From Eubacteriaceae bacterium (GTDB taxonomy: Bacteria; Bacillota; Clostridia; Eubacteriales; UBA1433): DNA of 10,743 nucleotides. Location: assembly GCA_012797825.1 (NCBI GenBank), contig JAAZOI010000316.1, forward strand, positions 1-10,743. Direction: 5' to 3'. The position numbers and the translations under genes were made by a program. The stretch's first letter is position 1, and each line of letters starts with the position of its first letter. The notes under the pieces are model-generated. The model was not told the origin of the DNA and searched no databases. It saw only the letters and a program-made list of their open reading frames with translations. Below, piece after piece: positions 1 to 6,916 of this stretch.

Positions 1-938
1 CGCAAGTCGGAGGACATTTTGTACAGGGCGAAAGCGAAGTATCGTCTATTAACATGCTGTACGGCGCGTCTTCCGTAGGAACGCGCTGCATGACAAGTTC
101 CTCAGGACCGGGGCTGTCATTAAAGGCTGAAGGTCTTTCGTGCGCAATCGGCGCGAAGCTGCCGTTAGTTATTGCGATAATGAGCAGAGGAGGCCCGGGA
201 CAAGGTGAGATTTTCCCGGCGCAGCAGGACTATCTGTTTGCCGTAAAAGCTCCCGGTCACGGCGGGTTCAAATGCTTTGTACTTGCTCCATCAACAGGGC
301 AGGAAGCGGTAGACCTTACATATAAAGCGTTTGATTATGCAGACAAATACAGAACAGCGGTAATTGTATTGGGAGACGGAGTTATTGCCAATACTATGGA
401 AAACATTACAATGCCTCCCATGAGAGATCTATCATCTTTGCCTGCGCATAATGACTGGAAAGCCACGACAAAAGGTCCTAACGGCGAGCGAAGATGGATA
501 ACGTCATACGTTCCCGGTCCGGAAAGACTTGAAGCGGAAAACTTAAAAATGGCGGCTATGTATGAATTATGGAAAGAAACAGAATCTTTGCACGAGGAAT
601 TTATGCTTGATGACGCAGAAATAGTTATCTGCTCGTACGGCTCAAGCGCAAGAATCGCAAAAGAAACCATAATGAATTTAAGAGCGGAAGGCATAAAAAT
701 AGGAATGATAAGACCAATTACTCTGCATCCGTTCCCCGAAGCGCCTTTTGAAAAGCTTGACTATAATAAAGTTAAAAAAATTATATGCATTGAAATGTCA
801 AACCCGGGACAGTTAATAGAAGACGTAAAATTATGCGTCGCAAGAAGATGTGAAGTTTCTCATTACGGAAGAAGCGGCGGAGTTATTATAAGCCCTGAAG
901 ATATTTACAAAGCCGTAAAAGAAAGAATAGGAAGGTGA
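1..938 (+). CDS. vorB: 2-oxoacid:ferredoxin oxidoreductase alpha subunit (VorB/KorA-like), 5' partial
   Basis: This is the alpha subunit of a ferredoxin-dependent enzyme that oxidatively decarboxylates a 2-oxoacid (branched-chain 2-oxoacid or 2-oxoglutarate) to the acyl-CoA in the cytoplasm. The frame is open from base 3. Codons before the ATG at 54 encode conserved family sequence (GGHFVQGESEVSSINMLYGA), so that ATG is internal and the true start lies upstream of the window. Visible family landmarks are TSSSGPGLSLKAEG, GGPGQGEIFPAQQDYLFAVK, and a C-terminal domain with SYGSSARIAKE and EMSNPGQLIEDVK. The gene stops with TGA at 936-938, a few bases before the beta gene. In this family a small ferredoxin-like delta subunit is often encoded just upstream, which cannot be seen here. 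The VorB label rests on general resemblance; the substrate (2-oxoisovalerate or 2-oxoglutarate) cannot be settled from this fragment. I am sure of the family and less sure of the symbol. Confidence 0.88.
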   Translation, partial: QVGGHFVQGESEVSSINMLYGASSVGTRCMTSSSGPGLSLKAEGLSCAIGAKLPLVIAIMSRGGPGQGEIFPAQQDYLFAVKAPGHGGFKCFVLAPSTGQEAVDLTYKAFDYADKYRTAVIVLGDGVIANTMENITMPPMRDLSSLPAHNDWKATTKGPNGERRWITSYVPGPERLEAENLKMAAMYELWKETESLHEEFMLDDAEIVICSYGSSARIAKETIMNLRAEGIKIGMIRPITLHPFPEAPFEKLDYNKVKKIICIEMSNPGQLIEDVKLCVARRCEVSHYGRSGGVIISPEDIYKAVKERIGR

Positions 939-943
939 TAGCA

Positions 944-1684
944 ATGGATGCAGTATATAAAAGAAGTCAATTGTTTGAAGATTACGGGCATAATTTCTGC
1001 CCCGGCTGCACGCACGGCGTTGCCCATACAGCTATTATGGATACTTTGGATGAGCTTGGCATCAAAAATGAGGATACAATAGCAATATATCCTGTAGGAT
1101 GCGGGGTAATAGGTCTGTTTAATAACAAGCTGAATGTTGTGCATGCGGCGCACGGAAGAGCTCCCGCTGTTGCGACAGGCATAAAAAGATGCGCCCCCGA
1201 TAAATTCGTATTCTTATATCAGGGTGACGGCGATTTAGCTTCTATAGGCATGGCGGAAACAATACACATGGCGAACAGAGGCGAAAAAGTTACTACAATA
1301 TTTATAAATAACACAACATACGGCATGACGGGCGGACAAATGGCGCCGACAACCATGACAGGACAAACAGCGACAACAGCTCCTGACGGAAGAGGAGAAC
1401 ACGGCGAAGGACCTCCGTTAAAAATGTGCGAAATTATTTCCACTATGCCTGAACCGAAATTTGTTGCAAGATACTCTCTTCATAATGCGGCAAATGTAAT
1501 TAAAGCCAGAGCAGGCATACGAAAAGCGTTTCAAATGCAGCTTGAAGGCAAAGGGTACGCGTTTATTGAGCTTTTGTCGATGTGTCCGACAAACTGGAAA
1601 TTAAGCCCGAAAGATTCGGTAAAATTTATGGAAGAAAGGGTATTAAAAACATTCCCGCTGGGCGTTTTTAAAGATGAGGTGTAA
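944..1684 (+). CDS. 2-oxoacid:ferredoxin oxidoreductase beta subunit (TPP-binding)
   Basis: This is the thiamine-pyrophosphate-binding subunit that carries out decarboxylation together with the alpha subunit. An N-terminal CPGC motif (Cys19 and Cys22) is typical of KorB/VorA-type beta subunits. The TPP/magnesium motif is seen as GDGD at residues 94-97, followed by the paired Asn122-Asn123 and the YGMTGGQMAPTT stretch. The 246-residue length fits the family, which lacks the larger ferredoxin domains of PFOR. I chose the ATG at 944 because the sequence AGGAAGGTG (929-937) sits about 6 bases before it as a ribosome site. A GTG at 935, overlapping the alpha stop, would add three residues and is less likely. 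The gene is co-transcribed with alpha, and the gamma gene follows after two bases. Substrate specificity is not readable from the sequence alone. Confidence 0.92.
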   Translation: MDAVYKRSQLFEDYGHNFCPGCTHGVAHTAIMDTLDELGIKNEDTIAIYPVGCGVIGLFNNKLNVVHAAHGRAPAVATGIKRCAPDKFVFLYQGDGDLASIGMAETIHMANRGEKVTTIFINNTTYGMTGGQMAPTTMTGQTATTAPDGRGEHGEGPPLKMCEIISTMPEPKFVARYSLHNAANVIKARAGIRKAFQMQLEGKGYAFIELLSMCPTNWKLSPKDSVKFMEERVLKTFPLGVFKDEV

Positions 1685-1686
1685 TT

Positions 1687-2220
1687 ATGGAAAAATCGTT
1701 ACTTGTAGCCGGATTCGGCGGACAGGGAGTTATGCTTATTGGAAAAACAATAGGTTATGCGGCAAGTAAAGCTGATAAGTTCGTAACGTTTTCTCCGGCT
1801 TACGGCTCAGAGCAGCGCGGCGGAACAGCAAACTGCACTGTTGTAATATCAGATAAAGAAATAGCTTCTCCTATTAAAGGCATGATAGATGATCTGATAA
1901 TAATGAACGAGCTTTCTTATGAAAGATTTTCGTCAAAAGTCAAAAAAGGCGGAACTATGGTTATAAACAGCTCAATGGTATTATCAAAATGCGATAACAA
2001 AGAAATTAATGTATACTACGTTCCTGTCAATGATATAGCTGCAGAGCTGGGAAACCCGCTGGTTGCAAATATCGTTATGCTCGGCGCGTACATAGGAATT
2101 AGTAATATTTTAGACAAAGAAGTTGTTCTTGATATAGTAAAATACAACTTAAAAGATAAACCAAAATTAATTGATATAAATGTAAATGCATTTAATAAAG
2201 GTATAGAATCAGTAAAATAA
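1687..2220 (+). CDS. 2-oxoacid:ferredoxin oxidoreductase gamma subunit
   Basis: This is the gamma subunit of the same enzyme complex, the domain that in related enzymes interacts with CoA and completes the heterotetramer. The 177-residue protein opens with the family's glycine-rich element GFGGQGVMLIGK (from residue 9) and then has AYGSEQRGGTANC, a highly conserved segment of this subunit. The length is normal. The ATG follows the beta stop by two bases, and its ribosome site GAGGTG (1676-1681) lies inside the end of the beta gene, so translation of the two is probably coupled. It is the last gene of the operon: 104 bases without a gene follow. No strong terminator hairpin was seen directly after the stop. 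Confidence 0.92.
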   Translation: MEKSLLVAGFGGQGVMLIGKTIGYAASKADKFVTFSPAYGSEQRGGTANCTVVISDKEIASPIKGMIDDLIIMNELSYERFSSKVKKGGTMVINSSMVLSKCDNKEINVYYVPVNDIAAELGNPLVANIVMLGAYIGISNILDKEVVLDIVKYNLKDKPKLIDINVNAFNKGIESVK

Positions 2221-2275
2221 CTGAAAAATTGATAAATTTATATTCATTTTAATGGTATATCGCTAAATAATGTTG

Positions 2276-2281
2276 TATAAT
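2276..2281 (+). promoter_or_regulatory. Candidate -10 box for the 2-hydroxyacid dehydrogenase gene
   Basis: A perfect TATAAT lies 43 bases before the start codon at 2325, inside the 104-base gap after the oxidoreductase operon. No convincing -35 hexamer sits at 16-18 bases upstream, so this is a tentative promoter call. The rest of the gap (2221-2324) is AT-rich and shows only the ribosome site GGAGG at 2314-2318. Confidence 0.35.
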
Positions 2282-2324
2282 AATCCAAGTTATGTAAATT
2301 CATAAATAATTTTGGAGGATAATT

Positions 2325-3311
2325 ATGAAAAAACAAATCTATATTTGCGACCCAAAAATTATTGGCAAAGATATAGCGGAAAGAATGTTCGATGCAGAAA
2401 AATACGAACTCCACTTTGCCCAAACTAAACTTGAAAAAGAAGATGATGTAATTGCATTTTGTAAAGATGCAGACGCTTTAATCGTTACAGACTGTGACGT
2501 AACACAAAAAGTAGTAGACTCTCTTCCGAATTTGAAGTATGTTTCCGGAGCAATTATCGGTTTTAACACAATTGACTTGGAAGCTACAAAAAAAGCCGGC
2601 ATTCCGGTATCAAACAATCCGAGATATTGCACAAATGAAGTTGCAGACCATACCTGCGCTTTGATAATGACACTTAACAGACACATTCTTCAGCTTAATA
2701 AAGAAGTTCAGGAACAATTCTTGTGGACAAGAGGCCAGAGCATTCCGGCTGAAAAAGTTCGCAGATTAAATACTCAGACCCTCGGTCTGTTCGGATTCGG
2801 CGCTATTGCGAAAGCGGTTGCAAAACGTATGCAGGCATTCGGACTTACAGTTATAGCTTATGACCCGTATGTTACAAAAGAACAAGCCGCTCCTCTCAAC
2901 GTTGAAATGGTTGATATACCAGAACTTTGTAAAAGAGCGAATATAATTTCAATCCATATGCCTCATATGGCTTCAACAGATAAAATGATTAACAAATCAT
3001 TATTTGATATGATGGAACAAAAACCCATTATCGTAAACTGCGCAAGAGGCGGCGTTATAAATGAAGCTGACTTGGCAAAAGCTCTTGACGAAGGCAAAGT
3101 TATGGCTGCAGGTCTTGACGTTGTTGCAGATGAACGTATATCTATTAAAAAAAGCCCGTTTATCGGCAGGGATAACGTAATAATTACTCCTCATGCTGCA
3201 TATTATTCACTTGATGCCAGAATTGAAATGCAGGAACTCGGATGCAAACATATTGTTTGGTTCTTCGAAGGACAAAAAGACAAATGCCCGATAGTTAATG
3301 GAGTTAAATAA
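2325..3311 (+). CDS. D-isomer-specific 2-hydroxyacid dehydrogenase, CtBP-like
   Basis: This is an NAD(P)-dependent enzyme that interconverts a 2-oxoacid and a D-2-hydroxyacid, or a phosphoglycerate-type substrate. The 328 residues follow the family layout: an N-terminal catalytic half, the Rossmann domain with GFGAIA at 157-162, and a returning C-terminal helix. The catalytic set is complete: Arg241 in NCARGGVINEADL, Glu270 in ADERISIKKSP, and His290 in TPHAAYYSLDA. The HAAYYSLDA segment and the tail resemble the C-terminal-binding-protein-like subgroup seen in many anaerobes. GGAGG at 2314-2318, six bases before ATG, supports the start. It appears to be a single-gene unit with its own leader and a strong terminator after it. 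The substrate is unknown. Its position next to a 2-oxoacid oxidoreductase would fit reduction of a branched-chain 2-oxoacid, but that is inference only. Confidence 0.9.
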   Translation: MKKQIYICDPKIIGKDIAERMFDAEKYELHFAQTKLEKEDDVIAFCKDADALIVTDCDVTQKVVDSLPNLKYVSGAIIGFNTIDLEATKKAGIPVSNNPRYCTNEVADHTCALIMTLNRHILQLNKEVQEQFLWTRGQSIPAEKVRRLNTQTLGLFGFGAIAKAVAKRMQAFGLTVIAYDPYVTKEQAAPLNVEMVDIPELCKRANIISIHMPHMASTDKMINKSLFDMMEQKPIIVNCARGGVINEADLAKALDEGKVMAAGLDVVADERISIKKSPFIGRDNVIITPHAAYYSLDARIEMQELGCKHIVWFFEGQKDKCPIVNGVK

Positions 3312-3334
3312 AACAGCATTTTAAATTTAATTAT

Positions 3335-3372
3335 AAAAAACGCTTATTTAATGAAAATAAGCGTTTTTTTTT
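3335..3372 (+). terminator. Strong intrinsic terminator after the dehydrogenase gene
   Basis: A hairpin with a perfect stem of 13 to 15 base pairs (left arm 3335-3349, right arm 3355-3369, core AACGCTTATTT) closes a 5-base loop AATGA. It ends in a run of nine T (3364-3372). The matching A run on the left arm means it could also act on the opposite strand. Confidence 0.9.
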
Positions 3373-3433
3373 GTTATAATTATAAATTGTATGAATGTCA
3401 GATTAATCCATAAAATATAAAAAACTTTAAAAA

Positions 3434-3459
3434 TTGCGTTATCTGATGTATTATATAAT
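3434..3459 (+). promoter_or_regulatory. Candidate promoter for the BMP-family lipoprotein gene
   Basis: TATAAT at 3454-3459 lies 42 bases before the start codon. The nearest -35-like hexamer is TTGCGT (3434-3439), but the spacer is only 14 bases, shorter than normal. A second -10-like hexamer, CATAAT, is at 3466-3471. Because a strong terminator precedes this region, the gene needs a promoter here, but its exact position is uncertain. The remaining part of the 190-base gap shows nothing else I can name. Confidence 0.3.
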
Positions 3460-3501
3460 AACCAGCATAATACGAGCAAAATAAAGGCAAGGTTATAACT
3501 T

Positions 3502-4563
3502 ATGAAAAAGATAGTTACAATAATAATATTATTATCTATATTAATACTCACTTCCTGCAGCAGCATATCAAATAACAGCGGCACAGACGAAAGCAAATTG
3601 AATGTTGTATTTGTAGCATCTCTAAATACAAGTGAAAGTGATATAAACGCTCAAGTTAAGGACGAACTGAAAGTATTGCAGAAAAGCGCCGGAATTACTT
3701 ATTCCGTTGTGGAAGCAGCAGATAAAGAATCGTATTCAACTTATATAAAAAATTTAGCGGGTGAAAAGAAATATGATTTGATTCTTACTTGCGGTTATTC
3801 TACAAGCAGAGCGCTTGACAGCGTTGCAAAAGATTTTCCGCAGCAGTTGTTTGCGACTATTGACTATATATCAAATTCAAGCAACGTAATGAGCATCGCT
3901 TTTAAAGAAGAAGAAAGCGCATTTTATTCCGGCGTTATGGCGGCTCTTATGACGCAGACTAATACTGTCGGAATAATAGCATCGTTTAAAAATCAAAATG
4001 AGGATTATATATACGGTTTTATGACAGGCGTTAAAGCGGTAAATGAAGGTATAAATACCGTTATTGAATACACTGACTCATACACTGATTTGGAAGCAGG
4101 CACAACCGCAGTCCAAAAAATAAAAGCTCAAGGAGCGGATATAATATATTCGGCAGCGGCCGCCCCGACTTCAAGTATTATACTTTTTGCCGAAAAAAAT
4201 AATATGAAGGTAATAAATTCTGATATATATGTCTATAGCCAACAAAGCGACGCGCTTATCAGCGAGACAAGCAAAAAATATAAGTCATCCGTTGATTATA
4301 TTATAAACGCTTCCATTGAAATGAAAAATAATACTAATACTAAAAGCAGCAGTGATAACATCAGCACGGAGCTGCAATATGTGGGCATTGCGCAGGAAGC
4401 TTTTGATTTTTCGATTAGCAAATCTGTACCCAATGATATAAAAGACAAGCTTAAAGCTGTTGACATTATGCTTATAGATTCGGACTTTATAGTTCCTGTT
4501 AATCAGTCTATGTACGACAATTTTGATTTCACTATTTTTGCGGGCAAAGCTTTCAAAAAATAA
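3502..4563 (+). CDS. BMP/PnrA-family substrate-binding lipoprotein
   Basis: This is a predicted surface-anchored lipoprotein of the basic membrane protein (BMP/PnrA-like) family, which usually captures purine nucleosides for an ABC importer. The signal peptide is clear: Lys2-Lys3, a hydrophobic core, and the lipobox LTSC with the lipidated Cys at residue 19, followed by a Ser/Asn-rich linker to about residue 32. The two-lobed domain starts at LNVVFVASL. FKEEESAFYSGVMAAL (134-149) followed by TVGIIASFKNQNEDYIYGF is typical of the family. The usual nucleoside-contacting segment near the N-terminus (D..S/F.N) is weak here, reading SLNTSESDINAQ (40-51), so the ligand may differ. The 353-residue length is normal. 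No permease or ATPase gene is adjacent. The ribosome site is weak (AAGG at 3489-3492). Confidence 0.82.
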   Translation: MKKIVTIIILLSILILTSCSSISNNSGTDESKLNVVFVASLNTSESDINAQVKDELKVLQKSAGITYSVVEAADKESYSTYIKNLAGEKKYDLILTCGYSTSRALDSVAKDFPQQLFATIDYISNSSNVMSIAFKEEESAFYSGVMAALMTQTNTVGIIASFKNQNEDYIYGFMTGVKAVNEGINTVIEYTDSYTDLEAGTTAVQKIKAQGADIIYSAAAAPTSSIILFAEKNNMKVINSDIYVYSQQSDALISETSKKYKSSVDYIINASIEMKNNTNTKSSSDNISTELQYVGIAQEAFDFSISKSVPNDIKDKLKAVDIMLIDSDFIVPVNQSMYDNFDFTIFAGKAFKK

Positions 4564-4576
4564 TTGTATTTTTTAT

Positions 4577-4604
4577 TTGAATACAAAATATAAAGAAGTA
4601 TAAT
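4577..4604 (+). promoter_or_regulatory. Candidate sigma70-type promoter of the glycolytic operon
   Basis: TTGAAT (4577-4582) and a perfect TATAAT (4599-4604) are separated by 16 bases, 46 bases before the gap start codon. This is the best promoter candidate in the window and fits the start of the gap-pgk-tpiA-gpmI-eno run. No CggR-like operator could be recognised. A short AT-only inverted repeat (4564-4570 with 4580-4586) overlaps the -35 box but is too weak to call an operator. Confidence 0.5.
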
Positions 4605-4650
4605 AATATATAGCAATAATTACCAATAAACAAATGTAGGAGGTCATTTT

Positions 4651-5652
4651 ATGGCTATAAAAGTTGGAATAAACGGATTTGGCAGAATAGGCAGATTAGC
4701 TTTCAGACTTATGTTTGAAGACGAAAATTTTGATATTGTTGCGATTAACACAAGAACGACGAACACAATAGCTTATTTACTGAAGTACGACACAGCGCAA
4801 GGCAAATACGACAAAAATATAAGTTATGACGGACAGCATTTAACGGTTGAAGGAAAGAATATAAAAGTATTCACAGAAACCGACGCGACAAAAATCCCGT
4901 GGGGAGAAGCGGGAGTTGACGTTGTTATTGAATCAACGGGAAAATACAATACTTACGAAAAAGCGTATGAACACATTACGGCAGGCGCAAAAAAAGTTAT
5001 AATTTCAGCGCCGGCAAAAGGCGATTTAAAAACTATTGTTTATAATATAAATCATGATATTTTAGACGGTACGGAGCAGGTAATAAGCGGAGCAAGCTGC
5101 ACAACAAACTGCCTTGCGCCTATCGCTAAAGTACTTAACGATAACTTTGGAATAGAAAAGGGGCTTATGAGCACCGTTCATGCATATACAACCGACCAGA
5201 GACTTTTGGATAATTCTCATCCGAAAGATTTCAGAAGAGCCAGAGCCGCCGCGGCTAATATAGTGCCTACAACAACAGGCGCGGCATCAGCCGTTGGAAA
5301 AGTAATACCTCAGTTAAACGGACGTCTTGACGGCATTTCGTTAAGAGTTCCCACAATTACGGGTTCTCTTGTTGATTTGGTTGTAGAATTAAAAAAGAAA
5401 GTAACAGCTGAAGAAATAAACGCGGCTGTTAAAAAAGCGGCTAATGAAACGCTTGCGTACACGGAAGAAGAAATTGTTTCTTCGGACGTTATAGGCTGCC
5501 TTGCGGGAAGCGTTTTTGACGCCAAATCCACAAGCGTGCTTGAAGCCGACGGCAAACAGCTTGTAAAAGTGTTATGCTGGTATGATAATGAAATGGGTTA
5601 CACAGCGCAGCTTGTTAGACTTACAAAATATGTCGGAGAACAATTGAAATAA
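4651..5652 (+). CDS. gap: Glyceraldehyde-3-phosphate dehydrogenase, possibly NADP-accepting
   Basis: This phosphorylating GAPDH converts glyceraldehyde 3-phosphate, phosphate and NAD(P)+ to 1,3-bisphosphoglycerate in the cytoplasm. The dinucleotide-binding motif NGFGRIGR is at residues 8-15. The catalytic Cys150 lies in SCTTNCLAP and His177 in STVHAYTTDQR; RARAAAANIVPTTTGAA and WYDNEMGY are also present. The 333-residue length is standard. AGGAGGT (4638-4644), six bases before ATG, fixes the start. Two cofactor positions are unusual. The acidic residue after Asn33 (normally N-D-L) is Thr34, followed by Arg35, and the Leu-Pro pair after QRLLD is Asn188-Ser189. Both changes point toward NADP acceptance, going by known NAD- and NADP-type GAPDHs; this is inference, not shown. 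It is the first gene of the operon, and a terminator-like hairpin follows it. Confidence 0.97.
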   Translation: MAIKVGINGFGRIGRLAFRLMFEDENFDIVAINTRTTNTIAYLLKYDTAQGKYDKNISYDGQHLTVEGKNIKVFTETDATKIPWGEAGVDVVIESTGKYNTYEKAYEHITAGAKKVIISAPAKGDLKTIVYNINHDILDGTEQVISGASCTTNCLAPIAKVLNDNFGIEKGLMSTVHAYTTDQRLLDNSHPKDFRRARAAAANIVPTTTGAASAVGKVIPQLNGRLDGISLRVPTITGSLVDLVVELKKKVTAEEINAAVKKAANETLAYTEEEIVSSDVIGCLAGSVFDAKSTSVLEADGKQLVKVLCWYDNEMGYTAQLVRLTKYVGEQLK

Positions 5653-5660
5653 ATAAACGC

Positions 5661-5699
5661 GGAAGGGAATATTCAAATACGAATATATCCTTCCTTTTT
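5661..5699 (+). terminator. Intrinsic-terminator-like hairpin between gap and pgk
   Basis: The arms 5661-5674 and 5681-5694 pair as GGAAGG/CCTTCC at the base and ATATTC/GAATAT near the 6-base loop, with a 2-base internal mismatch. Five T follow directly (5695-5699). The pgk ribosome site starts six bases later. Because pgk has no obvious promoter of its own, the hairpin probably acts as a partial terminator or RNA stabiliser that leaves gap more highly expressed than the genes after it. Confidence 0.7.
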
Positions 5700-5714
5700 A
5701 TATTGGAGAAAATG

Positions 5715-6908
5715 ATGAAGAAAACAGTTAAAGATGTCAGCTTTAAAAATAAAACCGCCCTTATTAGGGCAGATTTTAATGTTCCGATAAAAGACGGCGT
5801 AATTACAAGCGATAAGCGAATAAAAGAAAGCTTGCCGACAATACAATATGTTTTAAATGACGGCGGTAAAGTTATTTTATGTTCGCATTTGGGAAGACCT
5901 AAAGACGGTCCGGATAAAGAGTTTTCATTAGAACCTGTTGCAAAACGGCTTTCAGAGCTCCTTGGCATAAAAGTGCTGTTTGCCAATGACGATAAGGTTA
6001 CTGGAAGCATTGCGGATGAAATGGTGAAAGAATTCAAAAATTCAGATGATAAAGTATTATTGCTGCAAAACACTCGTTTTCGCAAAGAAGAAACTAAGAA
6101 CGCAGGCGATTTTGCAAAACAGCTGGCAAGCTATGCGGATATTTTTGTAAACGACGCTTTCGGAACGGCGCACAGAGCGCATTCTTCGAATGTGGGCGTC
6201 TGCGCTTATTTACCGGGCGTACTGGGGCTTTTAATGGAAAAAGAAGTTACTATGCTTTCAAAAGTAATGGACAATCCTAAAAAACCTATAGTTGCGATAT
6301 TCGGCGGAGCGAAAGTAAGCGACAAAATAGGAATAATTACTAATTTTATAAATAAAGTAGATACAATATTAATAGGCGGAGCCATGATGTTTACTTTCTT
6401 AAAAGCTCAGGGCTTGCAAACAGGCAAATCTTTAACGGAAGAAGATAAAATTGACGTCGCAAAAGAAATCCTTGCTAAAGCGAAAGAAGCGGGAATAAAA
6501 TTTTTGCTTCCGGTTGACGTAAAAACCGCAAAGGCGTATGAAGATACAAAAGATTTTAAAATTAAAAAAATAAATAATATTGATAGTGATGAAATGGGAC
6601 TTGATATAGGTCCTGATACAATGGATTTATTTGCCGGTGAAATTAAAAAAGCGGCAACGGTAGTATGGAACGGACCGATGGGAGTTTTTGAATTCGAAAA
6701 CTTTGCTCAGGGCACTCTGAAAGTGGCTCAGGCAATTGCCGATAATAAGGATTGTTTTTCGGTTGTAGGCGGAGGAGACTCGGCATCGGCTGTAAAGAAA
6801 CTCGGATTTGAAAAAAATATAAGCCACATATCCACAGGCGGGGGGGCGTCGCTGGAATTTTTGGAAGGCATTACCCTTCCCGGAATTGAAGCGATGAGCG
6901 ATAAATAG
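5715..6908 (+). CDS. pgk: Phosphoglycerate kinase
   Basis: The enzyme transfers phosphate from 1,3-bisphosphoglycerate to ADP, giving ATP and 3-phosphoglycerate. The two-domain family pattern is complete: RADFNVPIKDG (18-28), CSHLGRPKDG around residue 58, LLQNTRFRKEE, NDAFGTAHRAHSS, GGAKVSDKI, the nucleotide-binding GGGDSASA from residue 352, and HISTGGGASLEFLEG from residue 371. With the ATG at 5715 the protein has 397 residues, the usual size. GGAG at 5705-5708 sits six bases before that ATG. The in-frame ATG at 5712 (spacing three) and TTG at 5703 are less well placed. The gene ends with TAG (6906-6908), eight bases before tpiA. Reading through that stop would add only a few residues before a TGA. 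Confidence 0.96.
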   Translation: MKKTVKDVSFKNKTALIRADFNVPIKDGVITSDKRIKESLPTIQYVLNDGGKVILCSHLGRPKDGPDKEFSLEPVAKRLSELLGIKVLFANDDKVTGSIADEMVKEFKNSDDKVLLLQNTRFRKEETKNAGDFAKQLASYADIFVNDAFGTAHRAHSSNVGVCAYLPGVLGLLMEKEVTMLSKVMDNPKKPIVAIFGGAKVSDKIGIITNFINKVDTILIGGAMMFTFLKAQGLQTGKSLTEEDKIDVAKEILAKAKEAGIKFLLPVDVKTAKAYEDTKDFKIKKINNIDSDEMGLDIGPDTMDLFAGEIKKAATVVWNGPMGVFEFENFAQGTLKVAQAIADNKDCFSVVGGGDSASAVKKLGFEKNISHISTGGGASLEFLEGITLPGIEAMSDK

Positions 6909-6916
6909 GCAGCGTT

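Noticed and set aside
54..938. ATG at 54 as the true start of the alpha subunit gene
   Set aside because: The frame is open to the window edge and the codons before it encode conserved family sequence (GGHFVQGESE), so the gene starts upstream.
935..943. GTG at 935 as the start of the beta subunit
   Set aside because: It lies within the likely ribosome site; the ATG at 944 is better spaced and matches the usual N-terminus.
3449..3460. Perfect 12-base AT-only palindrome as an operator
   Set aside because: It consists only of A and T, overlaps a likely -10 box, and is easily expected by chance in such AT-rich DNA.
4564..4586. Inverted repeat TTGTATT/AATACAA after the lipoprotein gene as a terminator
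   Set aside because: The stem is seven base pairs, almost all A-T, and is not followed by a T run.
5703..5714. TTG at 5703 or ATG at 5712 as the pgk start
   Set aside because: The ribosome site GGAG (5705-5708) overlaps or is too near to these codons; ATG at 5715 has normal spacing and gives the usual length.
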